Shown here: positions 18,948 through 29,031 of the stretch, piece after piece
Layout of the letters: every line of letters begins with the position of its first letter
Numbering within the stretch: the stretch's first letter is position 1
NCBI GenBank assembly: GCA_945897075.1
Contig: CAMDEX010000004.1
Span: 1-64,000 of the forward strand
Direction: 5' to 3'
From: Litorilinea aerophila
GTDB lineage: Bacteria; Chloroflexota; Anaerolineae; Caldilineales; Caldilineaceae
DNA: 64,000 nt
Made by a program: the position numbers and the translations under genes
Notes under the pieces: generated by a model
Told to the model about the DNA's origin: nothing
Databases searched by the model: none
Seen by the model: the letters and a program-made list of their open reading frames with translations, nothing else

Positions 18948-20219
18948 ATGCGCATTCATTCCCGCCGGTCACTGAAACTCCCGGTTCTTTTCATCGTCGC
19001 ACTGCTGGCCTTCTCGGTGACGGTCTGGACATCCTTGTCTATTGACGCTGCCCCTGCCAGCCAGGATATCACCTCTCCGCTCGAGACGCCCACCGTCACA
19101 CCCACTATCACACCGACCAAACCGCCGGTGCGCAATGAGATCACCTTTCCGGTGAAGACGGATATTCTGATTGCCTATGCGCGGGTGATGGGCACGGCGG
19201 TGATCGATAACTACCGGGAGTACCAACTTCATATCGCCCCGGCCAACAGCGAGCAGTGGAGCTGGCTGACCACAGGTTACAATGTGGTGCGTGACAACTC
19301 CCTTTACATTTTCGACAGCCGTCTGCTGGCGGATGGTTTTTACGATCTGCGTCTGCGCGCCATCAATGTGCGGGGCAACTATACAGAGAGTTTTGTACGG
19401 GGCTTTGAGATCCGCAATTTGAATCCACCCACACCCACGCCAGAGATCACACGGCAGTTGGCCGAGGGAGAATTGCCTCTCCCCCCTCTCTCACCGCTGG
19501 AGACGCCCACACCCGTTGCCACGCCCGATTTTGAGAGTTTTGTTCCCGGTGGTCAGGGCATCTATCGTCCGGGGAACGGCGAGAAGCTGAAAAGCGTTCA
19601 AGCGGTTGTAGGTACCGTAAATGGCCGGGGGCCGGGTAAACATTTTCAGCGCTACGAAATTTATCTTTCCCCGGCCGGGATGGAGGTGTGGGAATGGCTC
19701 TATGCCAGCCAGCAGCAACTTTTCAACGAGGTGATCTACTGGCTGGACACCTCCCGCTTTGCCAATGGCAGCTATGATCTGCGCCTGCGCATCGTCTATG
19801 TGGACAGCAATTACGACGAATATCACACACGTAATCTGACAATCGCCAACAATCCGGCGCTGATCGAGCGCGGGCCAACCCTCCAGATCAAACAGCCCCA
19901 GACCGGCGCGCTGGTGGTGGGACAGATGGATATTCGCGGCACGTTGACCCATCCAGAGTTGAGCCGCTGGGAGCTTTACTGGAGTGTAGCGGACGGCGCG
20001 GTAGCGGACGATCACCGCCAATGGCTGCTGCTCTACACCGGGGAGTATCAGGTGGTGGACGATCTCATCGCCCGGCTCGATCTCGGCCAGGTGGCCGCGG
20101 GGCGCTACGATGTTCGTGTGCGGCTGGTGCGGCGGGATGGCAATTATGAAGATGCGTTTATCCGACGATTGTACGTCGCTCTGCCTACGGCAACGCCGCC
20201 GCCCTCACCGCATCGCTAG
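18948..20219 (+). CDS. Secreted protein with three ~100-aa internal repeats
   Basis: Signal peptide; repeated pattern W.WL...........LADGFYDLRLRAINVRGNYTESF / FANGSYDLRLRIVYVDSNYDEYH / VAAGRYDVRVRLVRRDGNYEDAF. Confidence 0.7.
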   Translation: MRIHSRRSLKLPVLFIVALLAFSVTVWTSLSIDAAPASQDITSPLETPTVTPTITPTKPPVRNEITFPVKTDILIAYARVMGTAVIDNYREYQLHIAPANSEQWSWLTTGYNVVRDNSLYIFDSRLLADGFYDLRLRAINVRGNYTESFVRGFEIRNLNPPTPTPEITRQLAEGELPLPPLSPLETPTPVATPDFESFVPGGQGIYRPGNGEKLKSVQAVVGTVNGRGPGKHFQRYEIYLSPAGMEVWEWLYASQQQLFNEVIYWLDTSRFANGSYDLRLRIVYVDSNYDEYHTRNLTIANNPALIERGPTLQIKQPQTGALVVGQMDIRGTLTHPELSRWELYWSVADGAVADDHRQWLLLYTGEYQVVDDLIARLDLGQVAAGRYDVRVRLVRRDGNYEDAFIRRLYVALPTATPPPSPHR

Positions 20220-20423
20220 AAAGGTCAGATTCTTCGTCGGTTACCGTTCGGCAAAGTTGGATGGGTGGCAGCCCGGTAGTATAATGACCGACTGAAGTAG
20301 TGGTGTATTGACCGCATCGGAAAGGTTAGATTCCGACAAAAAGCAGACGATTTCTTTTTGCCGCCAGGCGCGCTGAACGCGTTGTTCGGCAATGTGTAGC
20401 CAAAAATTTCTTTGGAGGAAACA

Positions 20424-22331
20424 ATGAAAGTAAATGTAATGGGCAAGGCTCTGAGCCTTCTTCTTCTTCTGGCTCTGATGGTGGGCGCAGTTGCCCCCAC
20501 TATCAATGCCCAGATGACGGCAGTGGTCGCTAGTAGCGTGAAGGGAACGCTGATTGAAGTCGGTTCTAAGCATTACTTGGGTCTGAAGGTGTTGGACCCT
20601 ACCAAATCCGTCAGAGTCATGATGGATTACCGCCAGGACGAGTCCAGACTGGACGACGGCGCTGGCTTTTATCTGTTCGATGAACAGACCTTCCAGAGGT
20701 TTGTCAGCGGTGATAACCAGGCCAATCTGGCCGCAGGCTTGGTGGACAGCAGCAGTGGCGTGAAGCAGAAGATCGCCACCATCAGCAATCCAGTGGGCAC
20801 CTTCAGCGTCGTGGCCTACAACGATTCCGGTGTTGAGCTGGCCTATACCCTTACCGCCGAGAACGCGCTCTTTGTTGATGATTCGGGCGAGCAGGTGAAG
20901 AACGCCGCTGCCGCCATGGATGACACCCCTGCCAAAGCTGTTACACAAGAGGCGACGGTCGTCGTGACTGTGGCAGCCACAACTGCCGTCAGCGAGACAG
21001 TGGCGGCTGGCCCGACAGCCGCGGTCACCCCGACTGCGCGCACAGTGGCCGCGCCGGTGATTGCCCGCGCCGAATCTTTGCAGGGCGATCTGGCGGAACA
21101 GTTTTCCAAGCACTATTTTGATCTGGCGGTTGGTGATATCAACAAGCGCGTAGAAATCACAATGAGCTACGATCCCCAGGATCAGCAGGAACTGGACAAC
21201 GGCTTCAATGTCTATGCCTACAGCTCTGATCAGTTCCAGAAGTTGATCCGCAACGGTGATACCCCAAGCGAGGCTGAGAATACCGCATCTGGCACATTGA
21301 CGACGGTTGACGGTGTGAAGACACTGCAGGCTACCATCAACGACCCCTTCAATATCTACACGCTGATTGTGGGCAACAATTCCCGCGTGCCTGTCTCCTA
21401 CACGCTGACCATCAAGAATGGTACGCTGGTGGATGCCTCCGGCCAATCCAACACAGCCAAAGCGATGATGGCTGCGCCCGGTGATGTGAGGGAAGTTGTG
21501 GTTACTACAGTCAAAGCGACCACTACCACAACCACCACGACGACAACCACGACCGATCCCGCAGTGGCTGCCGGTGAAATCTACGTTGTCAAAACGGGTG
21601 ACACCATCGCCACCATTGCCCGCGCCGCCTACGGTGATTTGAACCTGTGGGATGAACTCTGCGCCTTCAACAGCCTGGCGAATTGTGACCGCATCGAAGT
21701 TGGCGATAAGATCACTGTGCCTGCCAAAGCAGAACTGGGCACGGGTTCGGTGGCCGCGCCGGTGGCGGCTACGACCACAACGACAACCACAACTGCGGCC
21801 CCGCTGGCAGCGACCACCACCACGACAACCACTGATACAGTGGCTGCGCCTCTGGTTGCCACAACGCCTGTGACGCCGACGGCCACAACGCCGACGACCA
21901 CAACCACAACGGCTCCGGCGGCCACTGGCGGCACGATCATTGATGTCGCCACCAGCGCGCGCCAGTTCGAGATTCTGCTCCTGGCCCTGTCACTCTCCAA
22001 TCTGACCGACAGTCTGAAGGGCGCTGGCCCCTTCACCCTCCTCGCCCCGGCGGACGCGGCCTTTGCTGGCCTGCCGGAGAAGACGCTGGACTCGCTGCTG
22101 GCCGACACGGCCCAGTTGGCCCGGGTGCTGCAATTCCATGTGGTGCCCCAGAAGTTGACCGCCGCCACCATCACCAACGGCATGACGGTCACTTCGCTGA
22201 TGGGCGAGACGCTGACCTTTGCGGTCTCCGGCGGCAAAATTACGGTCAACGGAGCCAATGTCAACGCATCCGATCTGCCCGCCAGCAACGGCTCGGTCTT
22301 TGTCATCGACGCGGTGTTGCTGCCGCAGTAG
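20424..22331 (+). CDS. Secreted protein: two uncharacterised repeats + Thr-rich linkers + LysM + fasciclin (FAS1)
   Basis: LysM IYVVKTGDTIATIARAAYGDLNLWDELCAFN; FAS1 GPFTLLAPADAAFAGLPEKTLDSLL...LQFHVVPQKL...NGSVFVIDAVLLP; TTTTTTTTTT linkers. Confidence 0.88.
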   Translation: MKVNVMGKALSLLLLLALMVGAVAPTINAQMTAVVASSVKGTLIEVGSKHYLGLKVLDPTKSVRVMMDYRQDESRLDDGAGFYLFDEQTFQRFVSGDNQANLAAGLVDSSSGVKQKIATISNPVGTFSVVAYNDSGVELAYTLTAENALFVDDSGEQVKNAAAAMDDTPAKAVTQEATVVVTVAATTAVSETVAAGPTAAVTPTARTVAAPVIARAESLQGDLAEQFSKHYFDLAVGDINKRVEITMSYDPQDQQELDNGFNVYAYSSDQFQKLIRNGDTPSEAENTASGTLTTVDGVKTLQATINDPFNIYTLIVGNNSRVPVSYTLTIKNGTLVDASGQSNTAKAMMAAPGDVREVVVTTVKATTTTTTTTTTTTDPAVAAGEIYVVKTGDTIATIARAAYGDLNLWDELCAFNSLANCDRIEVGDKITVPAKAELGTGSVAAPVAATTTTTTTTAAPLAATTTTTTTDTVAAPLVATTPVTPTATTPTTTTTTAPAATGGTIIDVATSARQFEILLLALSLSNLTDSLKGAGPFTLLAPADAAFAGLPEKTLDSLLADTAQLARVLQFHVVPQKLTAATITNGMTVTSLMGETLTFAVSGGKITVNGANVNASDLPASNGSVFVIDAVLLPQ

Positions 22332-22429
22332 GAGATTAGGGATTAGGGATTGGGGACTGGGGATTGGCTTCTGCCAGTCCCAGTCCCCAATCCCCTGTCG
22401 CTAGTCCCCAATCCCCAATCCCCAATCCC
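22331..22429. repeat. Opposed heptamer arrays (GGGATTG / CCCAATC types)
   Basis: ggagattagggattagggattggggactggggattgg...agtccccaatccccaatccccaatcccc. Confidence 0.85.
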
Positions 22430-22473
22430 CAAAACGAACGCCCTCGTCTCTTTCCGCGAGGGCGTTCGTTTTG
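22430..22473. terminator. Perfect 17-bp stem hairpin, probable bidirectional terminator
   Basis: caaaacgaacgccctcg-tctctttccg-cgagggcgttcgttttg. Confidence 0.75.
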
Positions 22474-22510
22474 CTTGTGATCGTCGTACATTTGTGCTAA
22501 ACTGTGGCTT

Positions 22511-24991
22511 ATGCAACGCGACCCCTTTTCCCTCGAATTTGATCCCGACATGGCTGTAGATAGCCTGCACGATCCCTTTGCGGATTGGGATGATGCAGAC
22601 GACGCGCTGCCATCCGATGAGGATGAGGAAGGCGAACGGCAACACCACCCTTCCCTGCTGGAAACGACCGCGCTGGCCGATTTTTTTGGCGCGGATGGCC
22701 CTCTCTCCCAAGTGCTGGACAGCTACGAGTTGCGCCCCAGCCAGTTGCAGATGGCCGAGGCAGTCAAGCGCGCCATTCTGGAGAGACGCACGGCGCTGAT
22801 CGAAGCCCCCACCGGCACAGGCAAATCCATCGCCTATCTGCTGCCCGCCCTGCTCAGCGGGCGCACAGTTGTGATCGCCACGGCCAACAAATCCCTACAA
22901 AGCCAGCTCTTTCTCAAAGACATCCCCTTTCTGCGCCAGGTCTTGAAGAAGGATATCGCGGCGGTGCTGGTCAAGGGGCGCAGCAATTTTGTCTGCACCC
23001 TGAAATGGGAGAAGGAGCAGCTCGAGCAGCGCACACTGGCGATGTATGACCGGGAGAACGAGCAGGTCGCCTATCTGCACAAATGGCTGGACAAGACCGA
23101 TACCGGCGATGTGGACGATCTGCCCTTTATTCTGGAAAACGATCTGCGCCCGCGCATCGTCAGCTACCCGGATGACTGTATCCACCGCAATTGCCCCCAC
23201 TTCAACGACAGTTGTTTTGTCAATTGGATGCGCGACAAGGCGCGCCAGGCCCAGGTTCTGATCACCAACCACCACCTGCTCCTCACCGCGCTGCAAATGG
23301 GCGAGGGCGGCTACGGCATTTTGCCCGAAGGATCGATTTATGTGGTGGACGAAGCGCACCAGTTGGAGGCCACCGCCACATCCGTCTTCGAGGTGGAGGT
23401 CTCGGATTATGCGCTGACCCAACTGCTCGCCCGCAACACCTTCAAAGAGCAGGTGGACGCCGACCGGCTGGACGGACTGCGTATGCAGAGTCTGCTCGCC
23501 TTTTCCGAGGCGGATCGCCAGAGCAACGAGACTGTCTTTCGCATCGAGTCGGATTTGGAGGAGTTGAAGAAGCTGGCCGGCGCGCTCAAAGCCCTGCAAG
23601 ACGAGATGCGGCTGAAGAACCCCTACCAGAAACCGGATGAAACGGCCCCACCACAGCCCAAAGACCCCAACGCCGAGGCCAAAGCGCATTACGAACTGGC
23701 GTTGGAGGGGTTGGGGTCGCTCTATGCCAAACTGGAGACGGTGGCGACCAGCAAACGGGACGACCGGGTGGTGCGCTATGCCGAGCGGGTGCGGGGAGCG
23801 CGCATCAGCCTGCGTCTGCACGCCGCGCCGATTGACCCGGCTGGTCTGCTGCAAGAGTATCTTTTTGGGCTGGAGGAGAAGGCTGTCGTCTGCACCAGCG
23901 CTACGCTGGCCACCGACGGCCATTTTGAGCATTTCAAAGCCCGCTGTGGCGTGGAGGAGGGATCCATCGATCTGGTGGCGGGTACGGTCTTTGACTATCC
24001 CAACCAGGCCCTGCTCTACCAACCCTCGCTGCCGGCTTATGATTGGCGCGCCAAAGATGTCTATTACAAGGCCGTGTCCGGGGAGATCGAACGGCTTTTG
24101 GAGGCCAGCCGGGGGCGGGCGCTCTGTCTCTTTACCAATTGGAGCGGTCTGCAGAGCGTGCGCGAGGAGCTGGCCCACAGCGTCTGGCCCATCCGTTCCC
24201 AGGGTGACTACCCCCGCGATGCGCTGCTCGATTGGTTTCGGGGCACGCCCCACAGCGTTCTGCTGGCGACCAAATCTTTCTGGGAAGGGGTAGACCTGCC
24301 CGGCGACGACCTGAGTCTGGTGGTGCTGGACAAAATGCCCTTCCCTACCCCCAGCGATCCCCTGCACAGCGCGCGTATGAAGGCGTTGGACGACGCGGCC
24401 CAGGGCAGCAGCTTTGGCAAATATATGCTGCCGCTGATGGCGCTCAGTCTCAAACAGGGCTTTGGTAGGCTCATCCGGCGCAGCGATGACAAGGGCGTGG
24501 TGGCGATTCTGGACGAACGGTTGACCAGCAAGAGCTATGGGCGGCAGGTGCGCCAGGATTTGCCCCCGGCCCGCTTTAGCCGCACTTTTGCCGATGTGCA
24601 TCGCTTTTTCAAAGAGGCGTTGGCCAGCCGGGCCGATTTTGCGCTCAATGTTCAGGCAAGCCAGGAGGAGGAGAACGATCCTTTCACCTGGCGCTGGCGG
24701 CTGCTGCGTTTGCAGGATGGCAAGGCCGACGGTGAGGAGGGCACACTGCGCCGGGGCGACAAGGTGACGGCAGAGATGCACGCGGCCATCGAAGGGCTGA
24801 AAAACCTGCGCGCGCGCATCAGCGACGCCGGGCGCACCACCCACAGCTTTGGCGTGGAGTTGCGTTGCAGCGCGGCGACCGAGGCCGCGTTGGCTGCCGG
24901 TCAGATTGAGAACACGCTGCGCAAACGCTGGACCAACGAATGTTCGGTGTGGGGCAGCCTGGATGTGATCGGGTTGGGTCCGGTGTCCTGA
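22511..24991 (+). CDS. DinG/XPD-like ATP-dependent helicase
   Basis: YELRPSQLQMAEAVKRAILERRTALIEAPTGTGKSIAYLLPALL; VVDEAHQLE; LATKSFWEGVDLPGDDLSLVVLDKMPFPTPSDP; GFGRLIRRSDDKG. Confidence 0.9.
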   Translation: MQRDPFSLEFDPDMAVDSLHDPFADWDDADDALPSDEDEEGERQHHPSLLETTALADFFGADGPLSQVLDSYELRPSQLQMAEAVKRAILERRTALIEAPTGTGKSIAYLLPALLSGRTVVIATANKSLQSQLFLKDIPFLRQVLKKDIAAVLVKGRSNFVCTLKWEKEQLEQRTLAMYDRENEQVAYLHKWLDKTDTGDVDDLPFILENDLRPRIVSYPDDCIHRNCPHFNDSCFVNWMRDKARQAQVLITNHHLLLTALQMGEGGYGILPEGSIYVVDEAHQLEATATSVFEVEVSDYALTQLLARNTFKEQVDADRLDGLRMQSLLAFSEADRQSNETVFRIESDLEELKKLAGALKALQDEMRLKNPYQKPDETAPPQPKDPNAEAKAHYELALEGLGSLYAKLETVATSKRDDRVVRYAERVRGARISLRLHAAPIDPAGLLQEYLFGLEEKAVVCTSATLATDGHFEHFKARCGVEEGSIDLVAGTVFDYPNQALLYQPSLPAYDWRAKDVYYKAVSGEIERLLEASRGRALCLFTNWSGLQSVREELAHSVWPIRSQGDYPRDALLDWFRGTPHSVLLATKSFWEGVDLPGDDLSLVVLDKMPFPTPSDPLHSARMKALDDAAQGSSFGKYMLPLMALSLKQGFGRLIRRSDDKGVVAILDERLTSKSYGRQVRQDLPPARFSRTFADVHRFFKEALASRADFALNVQASQEEENDPFTWRWRLLRLQDGKADGEEGTLRRGDKVTAEMHAAIEGLKNLRARISDAGRTTHSFGVELRCSAATEAALAAGQIENTLRKRWTNECSVWGSLDVIGLGPVS

Positions 24992-25049
24992 GTCCGGCGT
25001 CCTGAGTCTACAGCCCTGTGGTACACGACAACGCATAGATAAGGAATCA

Positions 25050-26318
25050 ATGAGCCAAGCAACTACCCACGCGTCTAACGAATATGTAGAACTGGTCCGG
25101 GACAACCCGGATTTTCGCAATCTTTGGTTCGGCCAGATCGTCAGTCTGCTGGGCGATTGGTTCAATCTGATCGGCTCTGCCGCGCTCATCGCTACCCTCA
25201 CCGGCTCCGGTCTGGCCATCAGCGGTCTCTTTGTGGTGCGGATGCTGGCCCCTTTTCTGATCAGCCCGTTGGCCGGTGTGGTGGCCGACCGCTATGACCG
25301 GCGCACGATTTTGCTTGTGACCGATCTGCTGCGGGCAGTGATTGTGCTGGGCTTTCTGCTGGTGCGAGAGGCGCAGACGGTCTGGCTGCTCTACGTTTTG
25401 ACGGCCCTCCAATTGGGCGTCAGCGGCTTCTTCGATCCAGCCAAAAACGCCATCCTGCCCGATGTGGTGACGCCGCGGCAGTTGGGCGCGGCCAACGCGC
25501 TCAGTTCTGTCACCTGGTCGGTGATGCTGGCCTTTGGCGCGGCTTTGGGCGGTCTGGTGGCGGGGACGTGGGGTGTCTACTCCGCCTTTGCGTTGGATGC
25601 GTTGACCTTTCTCATCTCCGCCTTTTTTATCTTTCAGGTGCGCTATCGCAAGCCAGCGGGAGAGAGCAGTGCGGGCAAAAGCGTGACCGCCGCCCTGCAC
25701 GAATATGTGGAGGGTCTGCGCTATCTGCTACGCGAGCGGGACATTCTGATGATCGCCAGCCAGAAGGGGCTGATTGCCCTGGCTGTGGCGGGCGGTTTCA
25801 ATGTGGTACAGGTAGCAATTGCCGAGAAGCTCTTTGTGATCGGCGAAGGGGGCAGCCTGAGTCTGGGCATCTTTCTGACCGTTTTCGGCATCGGCACAGG
25901 GTTGGGTCCGATTGTGGCGCGCTGGTGGAGCGGCGACCGCGACGGCCCGCTGCGCCAGGCGATTGCGATCTTCTACGGGCTGACATCCGTCGGCCTGCTG
26001 GTGTTGGCTCCCCTGGCCGACTTTTACAGCGTCAATCTGGGGATGTTCTTGCGCGGTTTTGGCGGCGGGGTGGTCTGGGTCTTTGCTACCCAACTGCTGC
26101 TGCAAAATGTACCGGCTGCTGTGCGTGGGCGCGTCTTCGCCACCGAGTTTGCCCTCTTTGCCCTGGCCTCGGCCATCGGCGCAGCCTGGACAGGCTTGGC
26201 GCTGGACAATCTGGGCATCTCCGCCACCCTCTGGCTGATGTTCTGGCTCAATTTCATCCCCGCCGGGATATGGCTCTGGTGGACGCTGCGGCGCAACAGG
26301 GCCGCCCGGACGGTGTAG
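25050..26318 (+). CDS. MFS transporter
   Basis: 422 aa, polytopic; NPDFRNLWFGQIVSLLGDWFNLIGSAALI; GVVADRYDRRTILLVTDLLRA. Confidence 0.88.
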   Translation: MSQATTHASNEYVELVRDNPDFRNLWFGQIVSLLGDWFNLIGSAALIATLTGSGLAISGLFVVRMLAPFLISPLAGVVADRYDRRTILLVTDLLRAVIVLGFLLVREAQTVWLLYVLTALQLGVSGFFDPAKNAILPDVVTPRQLGAANALSSVTWSVMLAFGAALGGLVAGTWGVYSAFALDALTFLISAFFIFQVRYRKPAGESSAGKSVTAALHEYVEGLRYLLRERDILMIASQKGLIALAVAGGFNVVQVAIAEKLFVIGEGGSLSLGIFLTVFGIGTGLGPIVARWWSGDRDGPLRQAIAIFYGLTSVGLLVLAPLADFYSVNLGMFLRGFGGGVVWVFATQLLLQNVPAAVRGRVFATEFALFALASAIGAAWTGLALDNLGISATLWLMFWLNFIPAGIWLWWTLRRNRAARTV

Positions 26319-26425
26319 TTCACCGAAGCGGGTTGCGCGGCGATAGTCAGCGTCGGCAAAAGGTGGTAGAATTCCGGAGCGTATACTGGATGTTGTGAAA
26401 CAGAGGCAGAGAGGAAAACAGTAAT

Positions 26426-26740
26426 ATGTCAGCACTAGACGTAGTGAAAAAATGCAAGGTGGCTCTTGAAAGCCATTACGGCTATCAACTTAAGGGTCTG
26501 CTTCTGTATGGGTCTGTGGTGCGCAACCAAGCCGACTCAATGAGTGATATTGATTTGCTTGTTTTGTTGGGCAACCCCCTCGACTATTTTTTAGAACTTC
26601 GTCAAGTGATAGATGTGCTGTATCCCATCCAATTAGAGTCAGAGCAGCTAATTTCTGCCAAACCTGTTCCCCTGCATGAATTTGAGCGCGGAAGTATTCA
26701 ATTCTATCGAAACGCAAAACGGGAAGGGGTACTTGTGTGA
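26426..26740 (+). CDS. MNT-type minimal nucleotidyltransferase
   Basis: LLLYGSVVRNQADSMSDIDLLVLL: GSx10DxD motif. Confidence 0.85.
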   Translation: MSALDVVKKCKVALESHYGYQLKGLLLYGSVVRNQADSMSDIDLLVLLGNPLDYFLELRQVIDVLYPIQLESEQLISAKPVPLHEFERGSIQFYRNAKREGVLV

Positions 26741-27123
26741 CGCCAGAGCACGAGCAGGAGATCGCAGCCAATCTTGAACGAGCGGAGCAATCTATCCGTG
26801 CGGCTAAAGACTTGGCTGCCAAAGGTTACCACGATTTTGCAGCTTCACGTGCGTATTATGCAGCTTTTTACGCAGCCTCAGCAGTTCTGCTCAACGAAGG
26901 TTTGGATTTCAGCAAGCACAGTGGGGTCATTGCTTTCATCCATCAGCGATTTGTCAAGACTGGAAAAGTAAGTAAGGAACAGGGCAAGGACTTGAACTGG
27001 CTTTTTGAAATACGTAGTGTTGGAGATTATGGGGTCACGGCGCATGTGTCTCAGCCACAAGCGGAGCGGGCTATCCAGGCAGCAGAAAATTTCATAAGCA
27101 CCATTAAGGCCATGCTTCAGTAA
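26737..27123 (+). CDS. HEPN domain protein
   Basis: AEQSIRAAKDLAAKGYHDFAASRAYYAAFYAASAVLLNEG...EIRSVGDYG. Confidence 0.85.
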   Translation: MTPEHEQEIAANLERAEQSIRAAKDLAAKGYHDFAASRAYYAAFYAASAVLLNEGLDFSKHSGVIAFIHQRFVKTGKVSKEQGKDLNWLFEIRSVGDYGVTAHVSQPQAERAIQAAENFISTIKAMLQ

Positions 27124-27137
27124 GGACGAGAAACCGT

Positions 27138-29030
27138 ATGGACGGGAAAAGTTTTGATAACACCGCCGAAAAGATCGCCCAACTGCGCGCCATCTTCCCC
27201 GAAGTGTTTGCGGAAGATAAAGTTGACTTCGCCCGCCTGCAAGCTGTTTTAGGCGAAAGCGTTGTTTCCCCCAACGAACACTACGAATTGAGCTGGGCGG
27301 GCAAAGCCGAAGCGCGCAGGGAAATCCAAGAGCAGACTACTGCCACGCTGATTCCTGACAAAGAGAAGAGCGTGAATTTTGGCACGACCCGGAATCTATT
27401 GATCGAGGGTGAGAATTTACAAGTGCTGCGCGTGCTGCAAAAATCCTACTTCGGCAAGGTCAAGATGATTTACATTGACCCGCCTTACAATACCGGCAAC
27501 GACAGTTTTGTCTACCCCGACAACTACGCCGAGCGGCAAGACGAATACAATGAACGCACTGGAATCACCAATGGCGATGGCGAACTAAACAGGCAAAGCC
27601 TATGGCGCAAGAACAGCCGCGAGAGTGGACAGTTTCATTCGGTTTGGCTTTCGATGATGTATCCGCGCCTCTATCTTGCGCGTAATTTTCTGCGTGAAGA
27701 TGGCGTAATTTTTGTGAGCATTGACGACAATGAACAAGCAAATTTGAAACAGTTGATGGATGAAATTTTCGGGGAAGAAAATTTCATTGGCATTTTTCCG
27801 TGGAAAAAAAGAACTGCCAAAAGCGATGTACCCTTTGGCGTTTCACAGGATTACGAATGGATAGTAGGTTACACACGGGGTGGTTTTGGGGCAGGCATTG
27901 GATACGAAAGAAAATACTACCAGTCTGACGATTATCCAAATGACCAATGGCGATTAGCTGATTTGACAACGCAAAAGGTTGAAGCAGATCGCCCCAACTC
28001 CGCTTTTAATATGGTTGACCCTAAGACTAGCAAAATCTATCCATATAACCCCAATCGGTTGTGGGGAGTCACAAAGGATACCTTTCAGGACTATTATGAC
28101 CGAGGAAAAATTGTATTTCCTGGCGACTATGCTTTTTTGAATATCACAATCCCAGCGTATCGTGTTTTCGAGAGCGAAGACAAAGCAAAGGCGTTCCTGA
28201 AATATGGCACAGAAGATGCAATGAAAACTGCATCAACGCATTTGCCGAAAGAAGTTGGCATGAGTGAAGATGGAAACAAAGAAATGGTGGCTTTTTTTGG
28301 GGGAAAAATTTTTCCATTCCCAAAACCCACTGAGTTAATAAAGTACTTTCTCACGATTGCCAACGATAGAAACGACAGCCTTGTCCTTGATTTCTTCGCT
28401 GGCAGTGGCACAACCGCCCAGGCCGTCTTGGAATTGAACGAAGAAGACGGCGGCAATCGGCAATTTATTTGTGTGCAAATGCCTGAACGCCTGGAAGAAA
28501 ACAGCGAAGCCTACAAAGCCGGCTATCGCACGATTGCCGATATTTGCAGAGCGCGCATCCAGAAAGTAATCGCTCAACTGGAAACGGCGCGAGCAGAGAA
28601 ATTTAATTTGGAAGGTGAGCAACAACCACTTGGCTTTCGTTCTTTCCGTCTTGCGCCCAGCAATTTCAAGCAGTGGCGCGGCGATGTGACGGGTGACGAT
28701 ATTTTGAAGCAGTTGGAATTGCACATCCACAGCGAGAAAGAGGAGAGCGAAGGCGAAAAAATGCTGTATGAGTTGTTGCTGAAAGCAGGCTATCCGCTCA
28801 CCGCCAAAGTGGAGTCGGCGGACATAGACGGGCAAGCCGTCTATACCGTAGAAGACGGCACACTGCTTGTCTTCTTTGACGATTACACGCCCGCCGTCAA
28901 TGCTTATGTCCACCAGCAAAAGCCGCAGAAAGTCGTCTGTCTGGATAGAGTTTTCAAAGGCAACGACGAAGCCTTGACCAATTTCCAACTGAAATTGAAA
29001 GAAGCAGGCATTGGACTGACAATACTCTAA
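27138..29030 (+). CDS. Type III R-M modification methyltransferase (Mod)
   Basis: MIYIDPPYNTGNDSFVYPDN motif before LDFFAGSGTTAQAVLELN (beta-class order); followed by res. Confidence 0.92.
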   Translation: MDGKSFDNTAEKIAQLRAIFPEVFAEDKVDFARLQAVLGESVVSPNEHYELSWAGKAEARREIQEQTTATLIPDKEKSVNFGTTRNLLIEGENLQVLRVLQKSYFGKVKMIYIDPPYNTGNDSFVYPDNYAERQDEYNERTGITNGDGELNRQSLWRKNSRESGQFHSVWLSMMYPRLYLARNFLREDGVIFVSIDDNEQANLKQLMDEIFGEENFIGIFPWKKRTAKSDVPFGVSQDYEWIVGYTRGGFGAGIGYERKYYQSDDYPNDQWRLADLTTQKVEADRPNSAFNMVDPKTSKIYPYNPNRLWGVTKDTFQDYYDRGKIVFPGDYAFLNITIPAYRVFESEDKAKAFLKYGTEDAMKTASTHLPKEVGMSEDGNKEMVAFFGGKIFPFPKPTELIKYFLTIANDRNDSLVLDFFAGSGTTAQAVLELNEEDGGNRQFICVQMPERLEENSEAYKAGYRTIADICRARIQKVIAQLETARAEKFNLEGEQQPLGFRSFRLAPSNFKQWRGDVTGDDILKQLELHIHSEKEESEGEKMLYELLLKAGYPLTAKVESADIDGQAVYTVEDGTLLVFFDDYTPAVNAYVHQQKPQKVVCLDRVFKGNDEALTNFQLKLKEAGIGLTIL

Positions 29031-29031
29031 A

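Noticed and set aside
17073-18959. 628-aa minus-strand ORF
   Set aside because: Antisense of the well-supported second PBP; a consequence of high GC third positions.
20200-20345. Direct-repeat-like pair accgcatcgctagaaaggtcagattct / accgcatcggaaaggttagattccg
   Set aside because: Short and imperfect; could be chance similarity in a promoter region, so not promoted to a finding.
21513-21920. Dense ACC/ACA/ACG tracts that could be mistaken for a CRISPR or microsatellite array
   Set aside because: They encode Thr linkers in an intact FAS1/LysM ORF; no repeat-spacer structure.
22895-25219. 774-aa minus-strand ORF
   Set aside because: Antisense of the DinG-like helicase, low-complexity composition, no motifs.
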